Positions 35,212-44,791 of a stretch of 64,000 nt of DNA are shown here, piece after piece. Each line of letters opens with the position of its first letter. The first letter of the stretch is position 1. The stretch spans positions 1 through 64,000 of the forward strand of contig NZ_VZDO01000002.1 in assembly GCF_008802405.1 (NCBI RefSeq). The letters are read 5' to 3'. The DNA comes from Plantimonas leprariae. Its GTDB lineage: Bacteria > Pseudomonadota > Alphaproteobacteria > Rhizobiales > Rhizobiaceae. The position numbers were made by a program, and so were the translations under genes. Under the pieces are notes generated by a model. The model had not been told where the DNA came from and did not search any database. It saw nothing but the letters and a program-made list of their open reading frames with translations.

Positions 35212-36657
35212 TTAGCGGATCGAGCGGACGACCGAGATATCGAGATCGCGGATTTTCTTCCGCAAGGTGTTGCGGTTCACGCCGAGCAGGTCGGCTGCCT
35301 TTACCTGATTGCCGCGGGTCGCCGCAAGCGCTGCCGCGATGAGCGGGTATTCCACGTCCCGCAGGATGCGGCCATGCAGGCCGGCCGGCGGCAGGTCTTC
35401 GCCGAACGAGGCGAAGTAGTCGGCGAGGTACCGTTCCACCGAAGCGCTGAGGTCGATCGGCTTGTTGCCGTCGACCGGCCGGTCGAGCGTCCGAGCGTGG
35501 TCGGCGGCGATCTCGTGCTCGATGATCTCGGCCGAGATTTCGTCCTGCGGGTAGAGCGCGGCGAGCCGGCGGACGAGGTTCTCCAACTCCCGGACGTTCC
35601 CCGGCCAATGATAGCGTCGCATCACCTCCAGCGCGCCCTGGTTCAGCGTCTTGCGCGGCAGCCCTTCCTTCTGCACCTCCTGGAAGAAATGGCGGGCGAG
35701 GTCCGGCACGTCCTCGACGCGCTCGCGCAGCGGCGGCAAGCGCAGCGGCACGACGTTGAGGCGATAGAAGAGATCCTCGCGAAACAGACCGCGACCGATC
35801 AGTTGCCGCAGGTCCTTGTTGGTCGCGGCGACGATCCGAACATCGGTCGAAATCGCGGTGCGCCCGCCGACCACCGTGTATTCGCCCTGCTGCAGCACGC
35901 GCAGGAGCCGCGTCTGCGCTTCCATCGGCATGTCGCCGATCTCGTCCAGGAACAGCGTGCCGCCCTCGGCCTGCTCGAACCGGCCGCTGGAGCGTGCCTG
36001 CGCCCCGGTGAACGCGCCCTTCTCATGCCCAAACAGTTCCGACTCGATCAGGTCGCGCGGGATCGCCGCCATGTTGATCGCGACGAACGGCCCCTTCCGC
36101 CGCCGGCCGTAGTCGTGCAGCGCCCGCGCGACGAGCTCCTTGCCGGTGCCCGACTCGCCGGAGATCGTGACGGTGAGGTCGGTCTGCATCATCCGCGCCA
36201 ACGCGCGATAGATGTCCTGCATGGCCGGCGAGCGGCCGACGAGCGGCATGTTCTCGCCCATGTCGTCGGTCGGCTGGGCTGGAGCCTTCGGTTCCGCCAA
36301 CGCGCGGCGGACGATCGAGACCAGTTCCGTCAGATCGAACGGTTTCGGCACGTAGTCGTAGGCGCCACGCTCCGACGCCTTGATCGCCGTCATGAACGTG
36401 TTCTGCGCGCTCATCACCACGACCGGCAGCTCGGGGCGCAGATTCTTGATGCGCGGCAGCACGTCGAAGGCGTTGCCGTCCGGCATGAGGACGTCGGTGA
36501 TCGCGAGATCGCCTTCGCCGGCCGAAATCCAGCGCCAGAGCGTCGCGATGTTGGAAGTCACCCGCACCTCGAAGCCGGCGCGGATCAGCGCCTGCGAGAT
36601 GACGGTGCGGATCGCGGCATCGTCGTCCGCAACGAGAATTTGCGCGGCAGCGGCCAT
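35212..36657 (-). CDS. ntrC: Nitrogen regulation response regulator NtrC
   Basis: NtrC activates sigma-54 promoters for nitrogen assimilation. The 481-residue product has a receiver domain ([14 protein letters not shown], phosphoacceptor in [18 protein letters not shown] in YDYVPKPFD). The central AAA+ domain has Walker [19 protein letters not shown], an intact sigma-54 contact loop [14 protein letters not shown], and Walker [14 protein letters not shown]. The C-terminal Fis helix-turn-helix ([20 protein letters not shown]) is complete. The intact GAFTGA contrasts with NtrX two genes on. It is 14 bases downstream of ntrB. Confidence 0.97.
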   Translation of the reverse strand: MAAAAQILVADDDAAIRTVISQALIRAGFEVRVTSNIATLWRWISAGEGDLAITDVLMPDGNAFDVLPRIKNLRPELPVVVMSAQNTFMTAIKASERGAYDYVPKPFDLTELVSIVRRALAEPKAPAQPTDDMGENMPLVGRSPAMQDIYRALARMMQTDLTVTISGESGTGKELVARALHDYGRRRKGPFVAINMAAIPRDLIESELFGHEKGAFTGAQARSSGRFEQAEGGTLFLDEIGDMPMEAQTRLLRVLQQGEYTVVGGRTAISTDVRIVAATNKDLRQLIGRGLFREDLFYRLNVVPLRLPPLRERVEDVPDLARHFFQEVQKEGLPRKTLNQGALEVMRRYHWPGNVRELENLVRRLAALYPQDEISAEIIEHEIAADHARTLDRPVDGNKPIDLSASVERYLADYFASFGEDLPPAGLHGRILRDVEYPLIAAALAATRGNQVKAADLLGVNRNTLRKKIRDLDISVVRSIR

Positions 36658-36671
36658 CGCGTCCCCTTCCC

Positions 36672-37793
36672 TTACGAACCCTTGCGCGCTTCCGTCAGCC
36701 GGCCGTCAGCCTCGTCCTGCCAGGCCGGCATCAGCACGCGGAACGCGGTGTGGCCCGGCTGCGAATCGCACTCGATGACGCCCCCGTGGTCACCGATGAT
36801 CTTCGCGACGAGCGCGAGGCCGAGCCCCGAACCGCTCGGCTTCGTCGTGACGAACGGGTCGAAGATCGCCTCGCGAATGTCTTCCGGAACGCCCGGACCA
36901 TTGTCCTCGACCACGAACTCCAGCGGCAGCGTGACGCGCGAGCGCGTTCCGGGTACAGACAGCCGGACGCCGGGACGAAACGCGGTCAGCAGCCGGATTT
37001 CCCGGCTCTCCTGCCCGTTCAGCGCCTCCGCCGCGTTCTTCACCAGGTTGAGGAACACCTGCACGAGCTGGTCGCGGTTGGCGAAGACGTAGGGAAGCGA
37101 CGGGTCGTAGATCTCGAGGATCCGCACGTCCCGCGCGAAGCCGCTTCGCGCCAGCGTCTTCACGTGCTCCAGCACCGAATGGATGTTGACCGCCGAGCGC
37201 TCGATCGGCCGCTGGTCGGAGAACACCTCCATCCGGTCGACGAGCTTGACAATCCGGTCGCTCTCCTCGCCGATGAGCCGCGTCAGGGCGCGATCCTCGT
37301 CGCTTGCCGAGGTCTCCAGAAGCTGGGCGGCGCCCTTGATGCCGGACAGCGGATTGCGGATCTCGTGCGCGAGCATCGCGGCAAGGCCCGTCACCGACCG
37401 CGCGGCGGAGCGATGCGTCAACTGTCGATCCATCTTATCGGCGATCGATCGGAGCTGGATCATCACCACGACGTGGTCCGAGTCCTCCGGCAGCCGCGAG
37501 ACATAGAGATCGACCAGCCGGTCGTTGCCGAGGCGCGGCGAGGACACGTCGACGCGGTACTCGCTGATCCGCGAGCGGTCGGTCCGCACCTGCTCGATCA
37601 GCGCGAAGAGCGGGCTGTCGCCAGGGATAAAGTCCGCCAGCCGGCGCTTGGCGAGGTAGGCAGCCCCCGCCGAGAAGAACTGTTCCGCGTCCGAGTTCGC
37701 GAAGACCATCCGCCCGTCGCCCGCGATCACCACCACCGGATGCGGGATGGCGTTGAGCGTCTGGACGGGCAGGTCGGCCGGCTTCACGGTCAC
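36672..37793 (-). CDS. ntrB: Nitrogen regulation sensor kinase NtrB (GlnL)
   Basis: NtrB phosphorylates or dephosphorylates NtrC according to PII signals. The 373-residue soluble protein starts at GTG 37793, overlapping the dusB stop (GTGA). The N-terminal PAS domain (about 10-110) contains [20 protein letters not shown]. The kinase core has the H-box [20 protein letters not shown], the N-box [14 protein letters not shown], and G-boxes [12 protein letters not shown] and [18 protein letters not shown]. There are no membrane segments, as expected. dusB-ntrB-ntrC is a classical rhizobial operon (dusB was called nifR3). Confidence 0.96.
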   Translation of the reverse strand: MTVKPADLPVQTLNAIPHPVVVIAGDGRMVFANSDAEQFFSAGAAYLAKRRLADFIPGDSPLFALIEQVRTDRSRISEYRVDVSSPRLGNDRLVDLYVSRLPEDSDHVVVMIQLRSIADKMDRQLTHRSAARSVTGLAAMLAHEIRNPLSGIKGAAQLLETSASDEDRALTRLIGEESDRIVKLVDRMEVFSDQRPIERSAVNIHSVLEHVKTLARSGFARDVRILEIYDPSLPYVFANRDQLVQVFLNLVKNAAEALNGQESREIRLLTAFRPGVRLSVPGTRSRVTLPLEFVVEDNGPGVPEDIREAIFDPFVTTKPSGSGLGLALVAKIIGDHGGVIECDSQPGHTAFRVLMPAWQDEADGRLTEARKGS

Positions 37794-38881
37794 GCCGCCT
37801 CCACCGACGCGACGCGCCGCCCGCGCTCGATCGCGCCGATCGTCGTGCCGCCGAAAAGGTGGCGCAGTGTCCGTTGCACTTGGCGGCGGTCCAGGCTGCT
37901 CATCAGCATCGGCCGGTCGGCGGCAGGCGTCGCGCCGGTCGCCTCGGCGAACCGGTCGAGATACCAGCCGAGATGCTTCCGCGCGGCGCGGATGCCGACG
38001 ACTTCGCCGTAATGGTCGAGAATGCCGTCGTAGTGCTCCGTCACCAGATCGGCGAAGGATAGGCGATCGAGCCCGGCCAAGTCGATGCTCCCGGCGACGA
38101 GGCCCGGCAGCCAGGGCCGCCCCTGTGCGCCGCGCCCGATCATCAGCGCATCGGCGCCGCTGAGAAATAGCATCCGGCGTCGCTGCTCGGGCTCCGTCAG
38201 GTCGCCGTTCGCCACCACCGGCACGCCGACCGCCGCCTTCACCGCTGCGATGGCGCGCCAATCCGCCTGCCCTGAATAGAACTGCACGCGCGTCCGTCCG
38301 TGGACCGTGATCATGCGGACGCCGGCGGCTTCCGCGCGCTTCGCGATCTCCGGCGCGTTGATCGAGTTCGTGTCCCAGCCGAGCCGCATCTTCAACGTCA
38401 CCGGCACATGCGCCGCGCCCGCGACCGTCGCCTCGACGATGCGCAGCGCCAGTTCCGGCTCCCGCATCAAGGCGGAGCCGGAAAGGCCACCGACCACCTT
38501 CTTCGCGGGGCAGCCCATGTTGATATCGATCACGTCCGCGCCGGCATCGGCGAGCTGCGCCGCGGCGGCGCGCGTCCATGCAGGATCCCGGCCGGCAAGC
38601 TGAACGACGTGGGTCCCCTCGCCGTCCCGCAGCGCCCGCAACGCGCTTTCGGGGTGCCCCTGCACGAGTTCAGCGCTGGCGACCATCTCGGAAACCACCA
38701 TGCCCGCGCCGAACCGACGGGCGAGCCGCCGGAACGGCACGTCGCTGATGCCGGAAAGCGGAGCGAGGAAGACGCGATTCGGCAGCGTCACCGCGCCTAC
38801 GGACAGGGACCCTTCCGACGTTGAGGCGGCCCTGCCGCTCAAAACGTCATCATTTCCGCAATCTGTCGAATCTCGCATCAT
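37790..38881 (-). CDS. dusB: tRNA-dihydrouridine synthase B
   Basis: DusB is an FMN enzyme that reduces uridines in the D-loop of tRNAs. The conserved core starts at [20 protein letters not shown]. It continues with [20 protein letters not shown] (catalytic cysteine in MGCPAKK), [15 protein letters not shown] and VVANGDL, and ends with the DUF-like helical domain [22 protein letters not shown] 38881 gives 363 residues; a TTG at 38917 would add 12. It is the first gene of the ntrBC operon and divergent from ispDF. Confidence 0.93.
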   Translation of the reverse strand: MMRDSTDCGNDDVLSGRAASTSEGSLSVGAVTLPNRVFLAPLSGISDVPFRRLARRFGAGMVVSEMVASAELVQGHPESALRALRDGEGTHVVQLAGRDPAWTRAAAAQLADAGADVIDINMGCPAKKVVGGLSGSALMREPELALRIVEATVAGAAHVPVTLKMRLGWDTNSINAPEIAKRAEAAGVRMITVHGRTRVQFYSGQADWRAIAAVKAAVGVPVVANGDLTEPEQRRRMLFLSGADALMIGRGAQGRPWLPGLVAGSIDLAGLDRLSFADLVTEHYDGILDHYGEVVGIRAARKHLGWYLDRFAEATGATPAADRPMLMSSLDRRQVQRTLRHLFGGTTIGAIERGRRVASVEAA

Positions 38882-38964
38882 CGGTTCGAAATCTACCGGC
38901 GACTGCACAAAAGACAAGCACGTTCGCTTGCGTGGCAGCTATGCATGTGGTCCATGCCGACGCG

Positions 38965-40188
38965 ATGACAGTCGAGCGCTCCAACATCCTTGCCAAACAG
39001 GCTGGTCGGGTCGGCGTGGTCATCGTCGCGGCCGGCCAGGGATCGCGTGCGGGCGGTGACGCAGCCGTACCGAAACAGTTCCGATCGATCGGCGGACGCA
39101 CGGTGCTGGAGCGAGCCATCGCCTGCTTCGAGGTGCTGGAGGAAGTCGCGGCCGTCGTGGTGGTGGTCGGCGAGGCGGATATTCCACGCGCCCGAGAGAT
39201 GCGGATGTCGTCCGCCGATCTACGCTTCGTCGCAGGCGGCCCGACGCGGCAGCGTTCCGTCCGCGCCGGTCTCGAAGCGCTCGGCGACGATCCGCCGGCG
39301 ATCGTGCTCATCCATGACGCAGCCCGCCCCTTCGCCGATGCCGATATGATTCGCCGCGTCATCGCCGGCGTCGAGCCGGACGTCGGCGCGCTGCCTGCCG
39401 TCGCCGTCAGCGATACGCTGAAGCGTGTGGGCGCGGATCGGCTGGTGGAAGCGACGGTCGACCGCTCCCGCATCCACGCCGCCCAGACCCCGCAGGGTTT
39501 CGCCTATGCCGCGATCTGCGCGGCCCATGCCGACGCAGCCGACGCCGGCCTGCATGATTGCACAGACGACACCGCCGTCCTCGAATGGCACGGCGGCCGC
39601 ACGAAGCTGGTCGAGGGCTCGACCGACAACATCAAGCTCACCTTCCCCGCCGACTTCGAGCGGGCGGAGGCGATGCTGGCGAGAGGCGACCGCATGATCG
39701 ATGTGCGAACCGGCAACGGCTACGACGTGCACCGGCTGGTCGAGGGCACGCATGTCACCCTGTGCGGCGTCCGGATCGCGCACGACCAGGCGCTGTCCGG
39801 CCATTCGGATGCCGATGTCGGCCTACACGCGCTGACCGACGCCCTGCTCGCGACCTGCGGCGAAGGCGATATCGGCGTGCATTTCCCACCGAGCGACGAG
39901 CGCTGGCGCGGGGCGGCCTCGCACATCTTCGTGCGACACGCGGTCGATCTGGTTCGTCGGCACGGCGGCACGATCTGCAATGTCGACGTGACGCTGATCG
40001 CCGAGGCCCCGAAGATCCTGCCGCACCGGGATGCGATGTGCGCGGCGCTGTCGGAGATGACGGGCCTCGACCGCCGCCGCGTGTCGGTGAAGGCCACCAC
40101 CAACGAGACCATCGGTTTCGTCGGACGGCGCGAGGGTATCGCCGCCATCGCCACCGCCAGCGTCAGTTACGCCGAGCACCCCGAGTGA
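38965..40188 (+). CDS. ispDF: Bifunctional IspD/IspF enzyme of the MEP isoprenoid pathway
   Basis: The fusion carries out two non-consecutive MEP steps: CTP-dependent cytidylylation of methylerythritol phosphate (IspD) and cyclisation to MEcPP (IspF). The 407-residue product has IspD at about 1-235 (VVIVAAGQGSRAG, PKQFRSIGGRTVLERA, IHDAARPF). IspF occupies about 245-405 (IDVRTGNGYDVHRLVEG with metal-binding D and H, SGHSDADVGLHALTDALL, VKATTNETIGFVGRREG). The ATG at 38965 lies just before the IspD core; ATG 38941 is an alternative. The fusion is typical of alphaproteobacteria. Its stop overlaps the next gene's GTG. Confidence 0.96.
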   Translation: MTVERSNILAKQAGRVGVVIVAAGQGSRAGGDAAVPKQFRSIGGRTVLERAIACFEVLEEVAAVVVVVGEADIPRAREMRMSSADLRFVAGGPTRQRSVRAGLEALGDDPPAIVLIHDAARPFADADMIRRVIAGVEPDVGALPAVAVSDTLKRVGADRLVEATVDRSRIHAAQTPQGFAYAAICAAHADAADAGLHDCTDDTAVLEWHGGRTKLVEGSTDNIKLTFPADFERAEAMLARGDRMIDVRTGNGYDVHRLVEGTHVTLCGVRIAHDQALSGHSDADVGLHALTDALLATCGEGDIGVHFPPSDERWRGAASHIFVRHAVDLVRRHGGTICNVDVTLIAEAPKILPHRDAMCAALSEMTGLDRRRVSVKATTNETIGFVGRREGIAAIATASVSYAEHPE

Positions 40189-40697
40189 TTGACGAACGCG
40201 AACTCAATCGGCGCGCCGCACGGATCGTCGCGACTTACGCGGCAAGCGGGATGACGATCGCCACCGCCGAATCCTGCACCGGTGGAATGATCGCGGCGCA
40301 GTTGACGAACGTCGCTGGATCCTCCGCCGTGCTGGACCGCGGCTTCGTGACTTACTCCAACGCGGCGAAGACCGAGCTTCTGGGCGTTCCGGCCGATCTC
40401 ATCGACCGGATCGGAGCAGTTTCCAAAGGCGTCGCGCAGGCCATGGCGGAGGGCGCCCTCGCCTCGGCACGAACCACGGTCGCGGTCGCGGTCACCGGCA
40501 TCGCCGGGCCCGGCGGCGGCAGCGAGACGAAACCTGTCGGTCTCGTGCATTTCGCACTGGCGCGAGCGGACGGTACGCGGCACGAGGTCTGCCGCTTCGG
40601 CCCGCTCTCGCGGGAGGAGATCCGCCGTCTCAGCGTCGCGACCGCCTTCGACCTCCTCGAGGAGGCGGCTCAGGCCGGGGATGCCGGCACGCCGTAG
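40185..40697 (+). CDS. pncC: CinA-family nicotinamide-nucleotide amidohydrolase (PncC)
   Basis: This enzyme deamidates NMN to nicotinate mononucleotide in NAD recycling. The 170-residue product corresponds to the C-terminal half of CinA on its own. Characteristic motifs are TIATAESCTGGMIAAQLTNV, YSNAAKTELLGV, AVSKGVAQAMAEGA and VTGIAGPGGGSETKPVGLVH. The GTG start at 40185 overlaps the ispDF stop, so the two are likely coupled. Its last 28 bases overlap the convergent coq10 gene. Confidence 0.92.
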   Translation: MIDERELNRRAARIVATYAASGMTIATAESCTGGMIAAQLTNVAGSSAVLDRGFVTYSNAAKTELLGVPADLIDRIGAVSKGVAQAMAEGALASARTTVAVAVTGIAGPGGGSETKPVGLVHFALARADGTRHEVCRFGPLSREEIRRLSVATAFDLLEEAAQAGDAGTP

Positions 40698-41134
40698 ATC
40701 TGGTCGGCGCGGGTCTCGAACGCCTGAGCAAACCGGCGGAAGGCGTAGTCGAACATCGATCCCATCAGGAGGCCGAGCGTGCGACTCTTGAACTCGTAGT
40801 CGATGAAGAACCGGACGTTCGTCCCGCCGTCGTCCTTCGGCTCGAAGGTCCAGCGGTTGTCGAGGTAGCGGAACGGTCCCTCGATATACTTCACGTCGAT
40901 CTGGCGCTCGCTCGGCCGCAGCAGCACCTGCGAGGCGAAGGTCTCGCGCACCAGCTTGTAGGCCACCGTCATGTCGGCGACGAGAAGCTGCTTGTCGCCG
41001 CGTTCCTCTCGCGTGCGGATGCGCAGGCGCTCGCAGAGCGGCAGGAACTCAGGGTAACTCTCGACATCCGCCACGAGGTCGAACATCCGCTCCGGGCTAT
41101 GCTTGACGGGGCGAACCGTCTCAAACTTCGGCAT
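40670..41134 (-). CDS. COQ10/RatA-type START-domain protein
   Basis: This lipid-binding START-like protein is probably a ubiquinone chaperone needed for efficient respiration. The 154-residue product shows the family core FETVRPVKHSPERMFDLVAD, VESYPEFLPLCERLRIR, GPFRYLDNRWTFEPKDDGGT and FFIDYEFKSRTLGLLMGSMF. RatA in E. coli was named as a toxin; the COQ10 reading fits alphaproteobacteria better. It is 68 bp downstream of lipA on the same strand and overlaps pncC tail to tail. Confidence 0.9.
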   Translation of the reverse strand: MPKFETVRPVKHSPERMFDLVADVESYPEFLPLCERLRIRTREERGDKQLLVADMTVAYKLVRETFASQVLLRPSERQIDVKYIEGPFRYLDNRWTFEPKDDGGTNVRFFIDYEFKSRTLGLLMGSMFDYAFRRFAQAFETRADQIYGVPASPA

Positions 41135-41202
41135 CTGATTCCGTTCGCTTCCTTGAACGGAAGGCAGCTAGCGTCGCAGGGACCGCCTTGCAACGCCCAT
41201 CG

Positions 41203-42174
41203 TCACGCGGCGGAACGGCGCGCCATGCGCGCGGCCTGCAGCTTGGCGAAGTCCTCGCCCGCGTGGTGCGAGGAGCGGGTCAGCGGACTGGCGGACACCA
41301 GCAGGAAGCCCTTCGAATAGGCGACGGTCTCGTAGGACTTGAACTCCTCCGGCGTGACGTAGCTCATCACGGCGTGATGCTTCTTCGTCGGCTGCAGGTA
41401 TTGGCCGATGGTCATGAAGTCGACGTCTGCCGTCCGCAGATCGTCCATGAGCTGCAGCACTTCGTTCCGCTTCTCGCCGAGGCCGACCATGATGCCGGAC
41501 TTGGTGAACATGGTCGGATCGAGTTCCTTCACCCGCTGCAGGAGCCGGATCGAGTGGAAGTACCGCGCGCCTGGCCGCACCGTCAGATAGTTCGATGCCA
41601 CCGTTTCGAGATTGTGGTTGAAGACATCCGGCTTCGCCGCGACAACCACTTCCAGCGCGCCCGGCTTCTTCAGGAAGTCCGGCGTCAGCACCTCGATCGT
41701 CGTGCCGGGTGCCGCCGCGCGGATCGCCCTGATCGTCTCGGCGAAATGCTCGGCCCCGCCGTCGGCGAGGTCGTCGCGGTCGACCGAGGTGATCACCACA
41801 TGGCTGAGGCCCATCGAGGCCACCGCGCGCGCCACGCTCACCGGTTCGCTCGTCGCGAGCGGCTGCGGGCGGCCCGTCGCGACGTTGCAGAAGGCGCAGG
41901 CCCTGGTGCACACGCCGCCCATGATCATGAACGTCGCGTGCTTTTTCTCCCAGCAGCCGCCGATGTTCGGGCAGCCGGCCTCCTCGCAGACCGTGACGAG
42001 CTTGTTGGAGCGCACGATCTCGCGCGTTTCCTCGTAGCCCCGCGAGACCGGCGCGCGGACCCGGATCCAGTCCGGCTTCGGCAGGCTCGGATTGTCCGGG
42101 CGGTGCGCCTTCTCCGGATGGCGCGGCCGGGGAGCCGCCGGCTGCTCGCTGCGGGTGTCGAGGACTGTAACCAT
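41203..42174 (-). CDS. lipA: Lipoyl synthase
   Basis: LipA is a radical-SAM enzyme that inserts two sulfurs into octanoyl groups to give lipoate on E2 and related proteins. The 323-residue product has the auxiliary cluster motif [16 protein letters not shown] (about residues 63-78), the radical-SAM triad [10 protein letters not shown], and the conserved C-terminal RSSHHAGE serine ligand. It is close to lpd and pdhABC, whose lipoyl domains are its substrates. A terminator for the upstream glsB-like gene separates the two. Confidence 0.97.
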   Translation of the reverse strand: MVTVLDTRSEQPAAPRPRHPEKAHRPDNPSLPKPDWIRVRAPVSRGYEETREIVRSNKLVTVCEEAGCPNIGGCWEKKHATFMIMGGVCTRACAFCNVATGRPQPLATSEPVSVARAVASMGLSHVVITSVDRDDLADGGAEHFAETIRAIRAAAPGTTIEVLTPDFLKKPGALEVVVAAKPDVFNHNLETVASNYLTVRPGARYFHSIRLLQRVKELDPTMFTKSGIMVGLGEKRNEVLQLMDDLRTADVDFMTIGQYLQPTKKHHAVMSYVTPEEFKSYETVAYSKGFLLVSASPLTRSSHHAGEDFAKLQAARMARRSAA

Positions 42175-42221
42175 TCCGGAGATTTAAGCGGGTGAGGCAA
42201 ACAGCGCAACGGAAACGAAAA

Positions 42222-42241
42222 CGCCGCCCCGAAGGGCGGCG
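42222..42241 (-). terminator. Intrinsic terminator after the GlsB-type gene
   Basis: On the minus strand an 8-bp stem (CGCCGCCC with GGGCGGCG) closes a stable TTCG tetraloop and is followed by TTTTC at 42221-42217. It is oriented for the gene ending at 42268. Confidence 0.88.
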
Positions 42242-42267
42242 CTGGTTCGTCCGACTTGTGCGTACGT

Positions 42268-42537
42268 TCAGACGCTGCGTCGGCCGCGGAACATCCGCGC
42301 GATGGCGATCAGCAGGCAGGCGCCGATGAAGCCGGTGATCAGGTAGGCGATCCAGCCGGCGCCGATCAGGCCCGGCGCCACCGCCGCGAGGATGGCGTTC
42401 AGCACCACCGCGCCGACGATGCCGAGGATGATGTTCATGAGGACGCCCATGTCGGACTTCATGAACTGCTCGGCCAACCATCCGGCGATACCGCCGATGA
42501 TGATCGCCCCGATCCAGCCAACGCCATTCGTATTCAT
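42268..42537 (-). CDS. GlsB/YeaQ/YmgE-family small membrane protein
   Basis: This member of the transglycosylase-associated/stress-response membrane family has no settled function. The 89-residue product is almost entirely membrane: WIGAIIIGGIAGWLAEQFMK, LMNIILGIVGAVVLNAILAA and AGWIAYLITGFIGACLLIAI, ending with a basic tail (RMFRGRRS). This three-helix glycine-rich pattern is diagnostic. It stands between lpd and lipA with its own terminator. Confidence 0.9.
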   Translation of the reverse strand: MNTNGVGWIGAIIIGGIAGWLAEQFMKSDMGVLMNIILGIVGAVVLNAILAAVAPGLIGAGWIAYLITGFIGACLLIAIARMFRGRRSV

Positions 42538-42645
42538 TCTGCCACTCCAAGCAGGAACTTCGTTGGCAGAGGAAATTGGTCGCGCGGCGAGCGCGACAAG
42601 ATGACCGGCGCGAAAATGCTCACTGCGGAGCCGCCGGAACGGCAG

Positions 42646-44097
42646 TTACATGTGGATAACGCGCCCGTAGGCATCGAGCACGCTCTCATGCATCGTTTCC
42701 GACAGCGTCGGGTGCGGGAAGACCGCGTGCATCAGGTCTTCCTCCGTCGTCTCCAGTCCCATCGCGATCACGAATCCCTGGATCAGTTCGGTCACCTCCG
42801 CGCCGACGAGATGCGCGCCCAGGAGTTCGCCAGTCTTCGCGTCGAAGATCGTCTTCACCAACCCTTCCGGCTCGCCGAGCGCGATCGCCTTGCCGTTGCC
42901 GATGAAGCGGAAGCGCCCGACCTTGATCTCGCGGCCCGATTCCTTCGCCTTCGCTTCCGTCAGTCCGACCGAGGCCACCTGCGGCTGGCAGTAGGTGCAG
43001 CCCGGGATACGGTCCTTGCGCATCGGATGCACGTCGAGCCCCTTGATCGCCTCGACGCAGATGACGCCCTCGTGCTCCGCCTTGTGCGCCAGCATCGGCG
43101 GCCCGGCGACGTCGCCGATCGCGTAGATGCCGGGCACCTTGGTGCGGCCGAGACCGTCCGTCTTGACGATGCCGCGCTCGACCTCGACGCCGACGCCTTC
43201 GAGGTTGAGGTTCTCGGAATTCCCCTGCACGCCGACCGCCGAGATCAGCCGCTCGGCCTTCAGCGTCTCGGTCTTGCCCTTCGTTTCGACCTCGACGGAA
43301 ACACCGTCGCCGCCCTTCGTGACCTTTGCCACCTTGGCGTCGGTCATGAAGCGGATGCCGAGCTTTTCGAGCTGCTTGCGCGCGACGGCCGCCACCTCCG
43401 CATCCTCGACCGGGAGGATCTGCGGCAGGAGCTCGACCACCGTCACCTCGGCGCCCATCGTGCGGTAGAAGGAGGCGAACTCGATGCCGATGGCGCCGGA
43501 GCCCATCACCACCAGCGACTTCGGCATGGCCGCCGGCTTCATCGCCTCGAAATAGGTCCAGATGCGGTCGCCGTCGGGCTCGATGCCCGGCAGCACGCGC
43601 GGCCGCGCGCCGGTGGCGATGATGACGTGCTTCGCCGAGTAGCGCCCTTCCCCGAGCGGCGTCTTCGGCACCGGGTTCTGAGGCTCGACCGGCGGCTTCT
43701 TCATCTTCGCGACCGAAACCTCGACCGGCCCGTCGCCGCCTGCCTTCTCGATGCGGGCCTCGCCCCAGATCACGTCGACCTTGTTCTTTTTCAGCAACAT
43801 GCCGACGCCGCCGTTGAGCTGCGCCGAGACGCCGCGCGAGCGCTTCACCACGTCGGCGATATCGAATTCCGGCTGCGGGATCTTCAGACCGTAGTTCTTC
43901 GAGTGCTCGGCGTAGTGGTAGATTTCCGCCGTGCGCAACAGTGCCTTGGTCGGGATGCAACCCCAGTTGAGGCAGATGCCGCCGAGATGCTCGCGCTCGA
44001 CCAGGGCAGTCTTGAAGCCGAGCTGCGCGGCGCGGATCGCCGTGACGTAGCCGCCCGGACCGCTGCCGATGATGAGGACGTCGTAGGTATCGGCCAT
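42646..44097 (-). CDS. lpdA: Dihydrolipoamide dehydrogenase (E3)
   Basis: E3 reoxidises the dihydrolipoyl groups of the pyruvate dehydrogenase complex with NAD. The ATG at 44097 gives 483 residues. The FAD motif is VLIIGSGPGGYVTAIRAAQL, and the redox-active disulfide is in GGICLNWGCIPTKALL (CxxxxC). The NAD-binding segment is VVMGSGAIGIEFASFYRTMG, and the C-terminal catalytic HPxPxxxE motif is AVFPHPTLSETMHE. A TTG at 44106 is a possible but less likely start. It lies 39 bp from an SGNH hydrolase gene in the pdh cluster. Confidence 0.96.
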   Translation of the reverse strand: MADTYDVLIIGSGPGGYVTAIRAAQLGFKTALVEREHLGGICLNWGCIPTKALLRTAEIYHYAEHSKNYGLKIPQPEFDIADVVKRSRGVSAQLNGGVGMLLKKNKVDVIWGEARIEKAGGDGPVEVSVAKMKKPPVEPQNPVPKTPLGEGRYSAKHVIIATGARPRVLPGIEPDGDRIWTYFEAMKPAAMPKSLVVMGSGAIGIEFASFYRTMGAEVTVVELLPQILPVEDAEVAAVARKQLEKLGIRFMTDAKVAKVTKGGDGVSVEVETKGKTETLKAERLISAVGVQGNSENLNLEGVGVEVERGIVKTDGLGRTKVPGIYAIGDVAGPPMLAHKAEHEGVICVEAIKGLDVHPMRKDRIPGCTYCQPQVASVGLTEAKAKESGREIKVGRFRFIGNGKAIALGEPEGLVKTIFDAKTGELLGAHLVGAEVTELIQGFVIAMGLETTEEDLMHAVFPHPTLSETMHESVLDAYGRVIHM

Positions 44098-44136
44098 GTC
44101 AGCCAAAAGCCTTTCCGCGCTGCGCCGCGCCCTGAA

Positions 44137-44781
44137 TTAGCCGCGCTCGAAGATCTGCCGCACCGGCTCGACCAGCGCCTCTCCGAGGCGCCTGGTGTTC
44201 TCGGCATCGAGATGGAAGCCGTCGATCGACGTCACCTCGCACACCTCGCCGGCATTGAAGACGTCGCAGCCGTATTCCTCGGCGACGACGGCGTAGGCGT
44301 CGGCCAGGCGCTGCGACTCCTCGATGGCGTGACCGAGCAGCAGCGTCGTGTCCTCGTCCTCGACCGCGACGAAGGTCGGCGGCGCGACGATGAGGATCTT
44401 CGGGACGTCGTAGACGCGCAGATACGGGAAGGTCTGCACGATCTCGACCAGCCGCTCCATGCCGAGCCGGGCCTCGAAGGCGCGGCCGCCGCCGGTGTGG
44501 CGCTTCATGTCGTTGGTGCCGAGCATGATGACGATCAGATCGATCGGCTGGTGCGTGCCGAGGGCGACCGGCAGGGTGCGGGCGCCGTTCCGGTCGGAAT
44601 ACGCACCATGATCGTCGAACATCGTCGTCCGACCGTTCAGGCCTTCTGGGATGACACTATAATCGTCCCCCAGCCCCTTCTGCAGCACGGTCGGCCAGCG
44701 CACGTCGTAGGGATGCCGCCCGGCCGAGGCCGCGTCGTAGCCCCAGGTCAGCGAGTCGCCGTAGCAGAGAACGGTCTTCAT
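44137..44781 (-). CDS. SGNH/GDSL-family hydrolase (arylesterase-like)
   Basis: This 214-residue cytoplasmic esterase-type enzyme (no signal peptide) shows the four SGNH blocks: VLCYGDSLTWGYD (nucleophile Ser10), EGLNGRTTMFDD (block II glycine), VIMLGTNDMKRH (Asn), and SIDGFHLDAENTRRLGEALV (Asp/His pair). Similar enzymes include aryl esterases and acetyl-xylan-type deacetylases, and the substrate here is unknown. Its place between pdhC and lpd is conserved in rhizobia, but no link to the complex is established. Confidence 0.92.
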   Translation of the reverse strand: MKTVLCYGDSLTWGYDAASAGRHPYDVRWPTVLQKGLGDDYSVIPEGLNGRTTMFDDHGAYSDRNGARTLPVALGTHQPIDLIVIMLGTNDMKRHTGGGRAFEARLGMERLVEIVQTFPYLRVYDVPKILIVAPPTFVAVEDEDTTLLLGHAIEESQRLADAYAVVAEEYGCDVFNAGEVCEVTSIDGFHLDAENTRRLGEALVEPVRQIFERG

Positions 44782-44791
44782 GTGATGCTCC

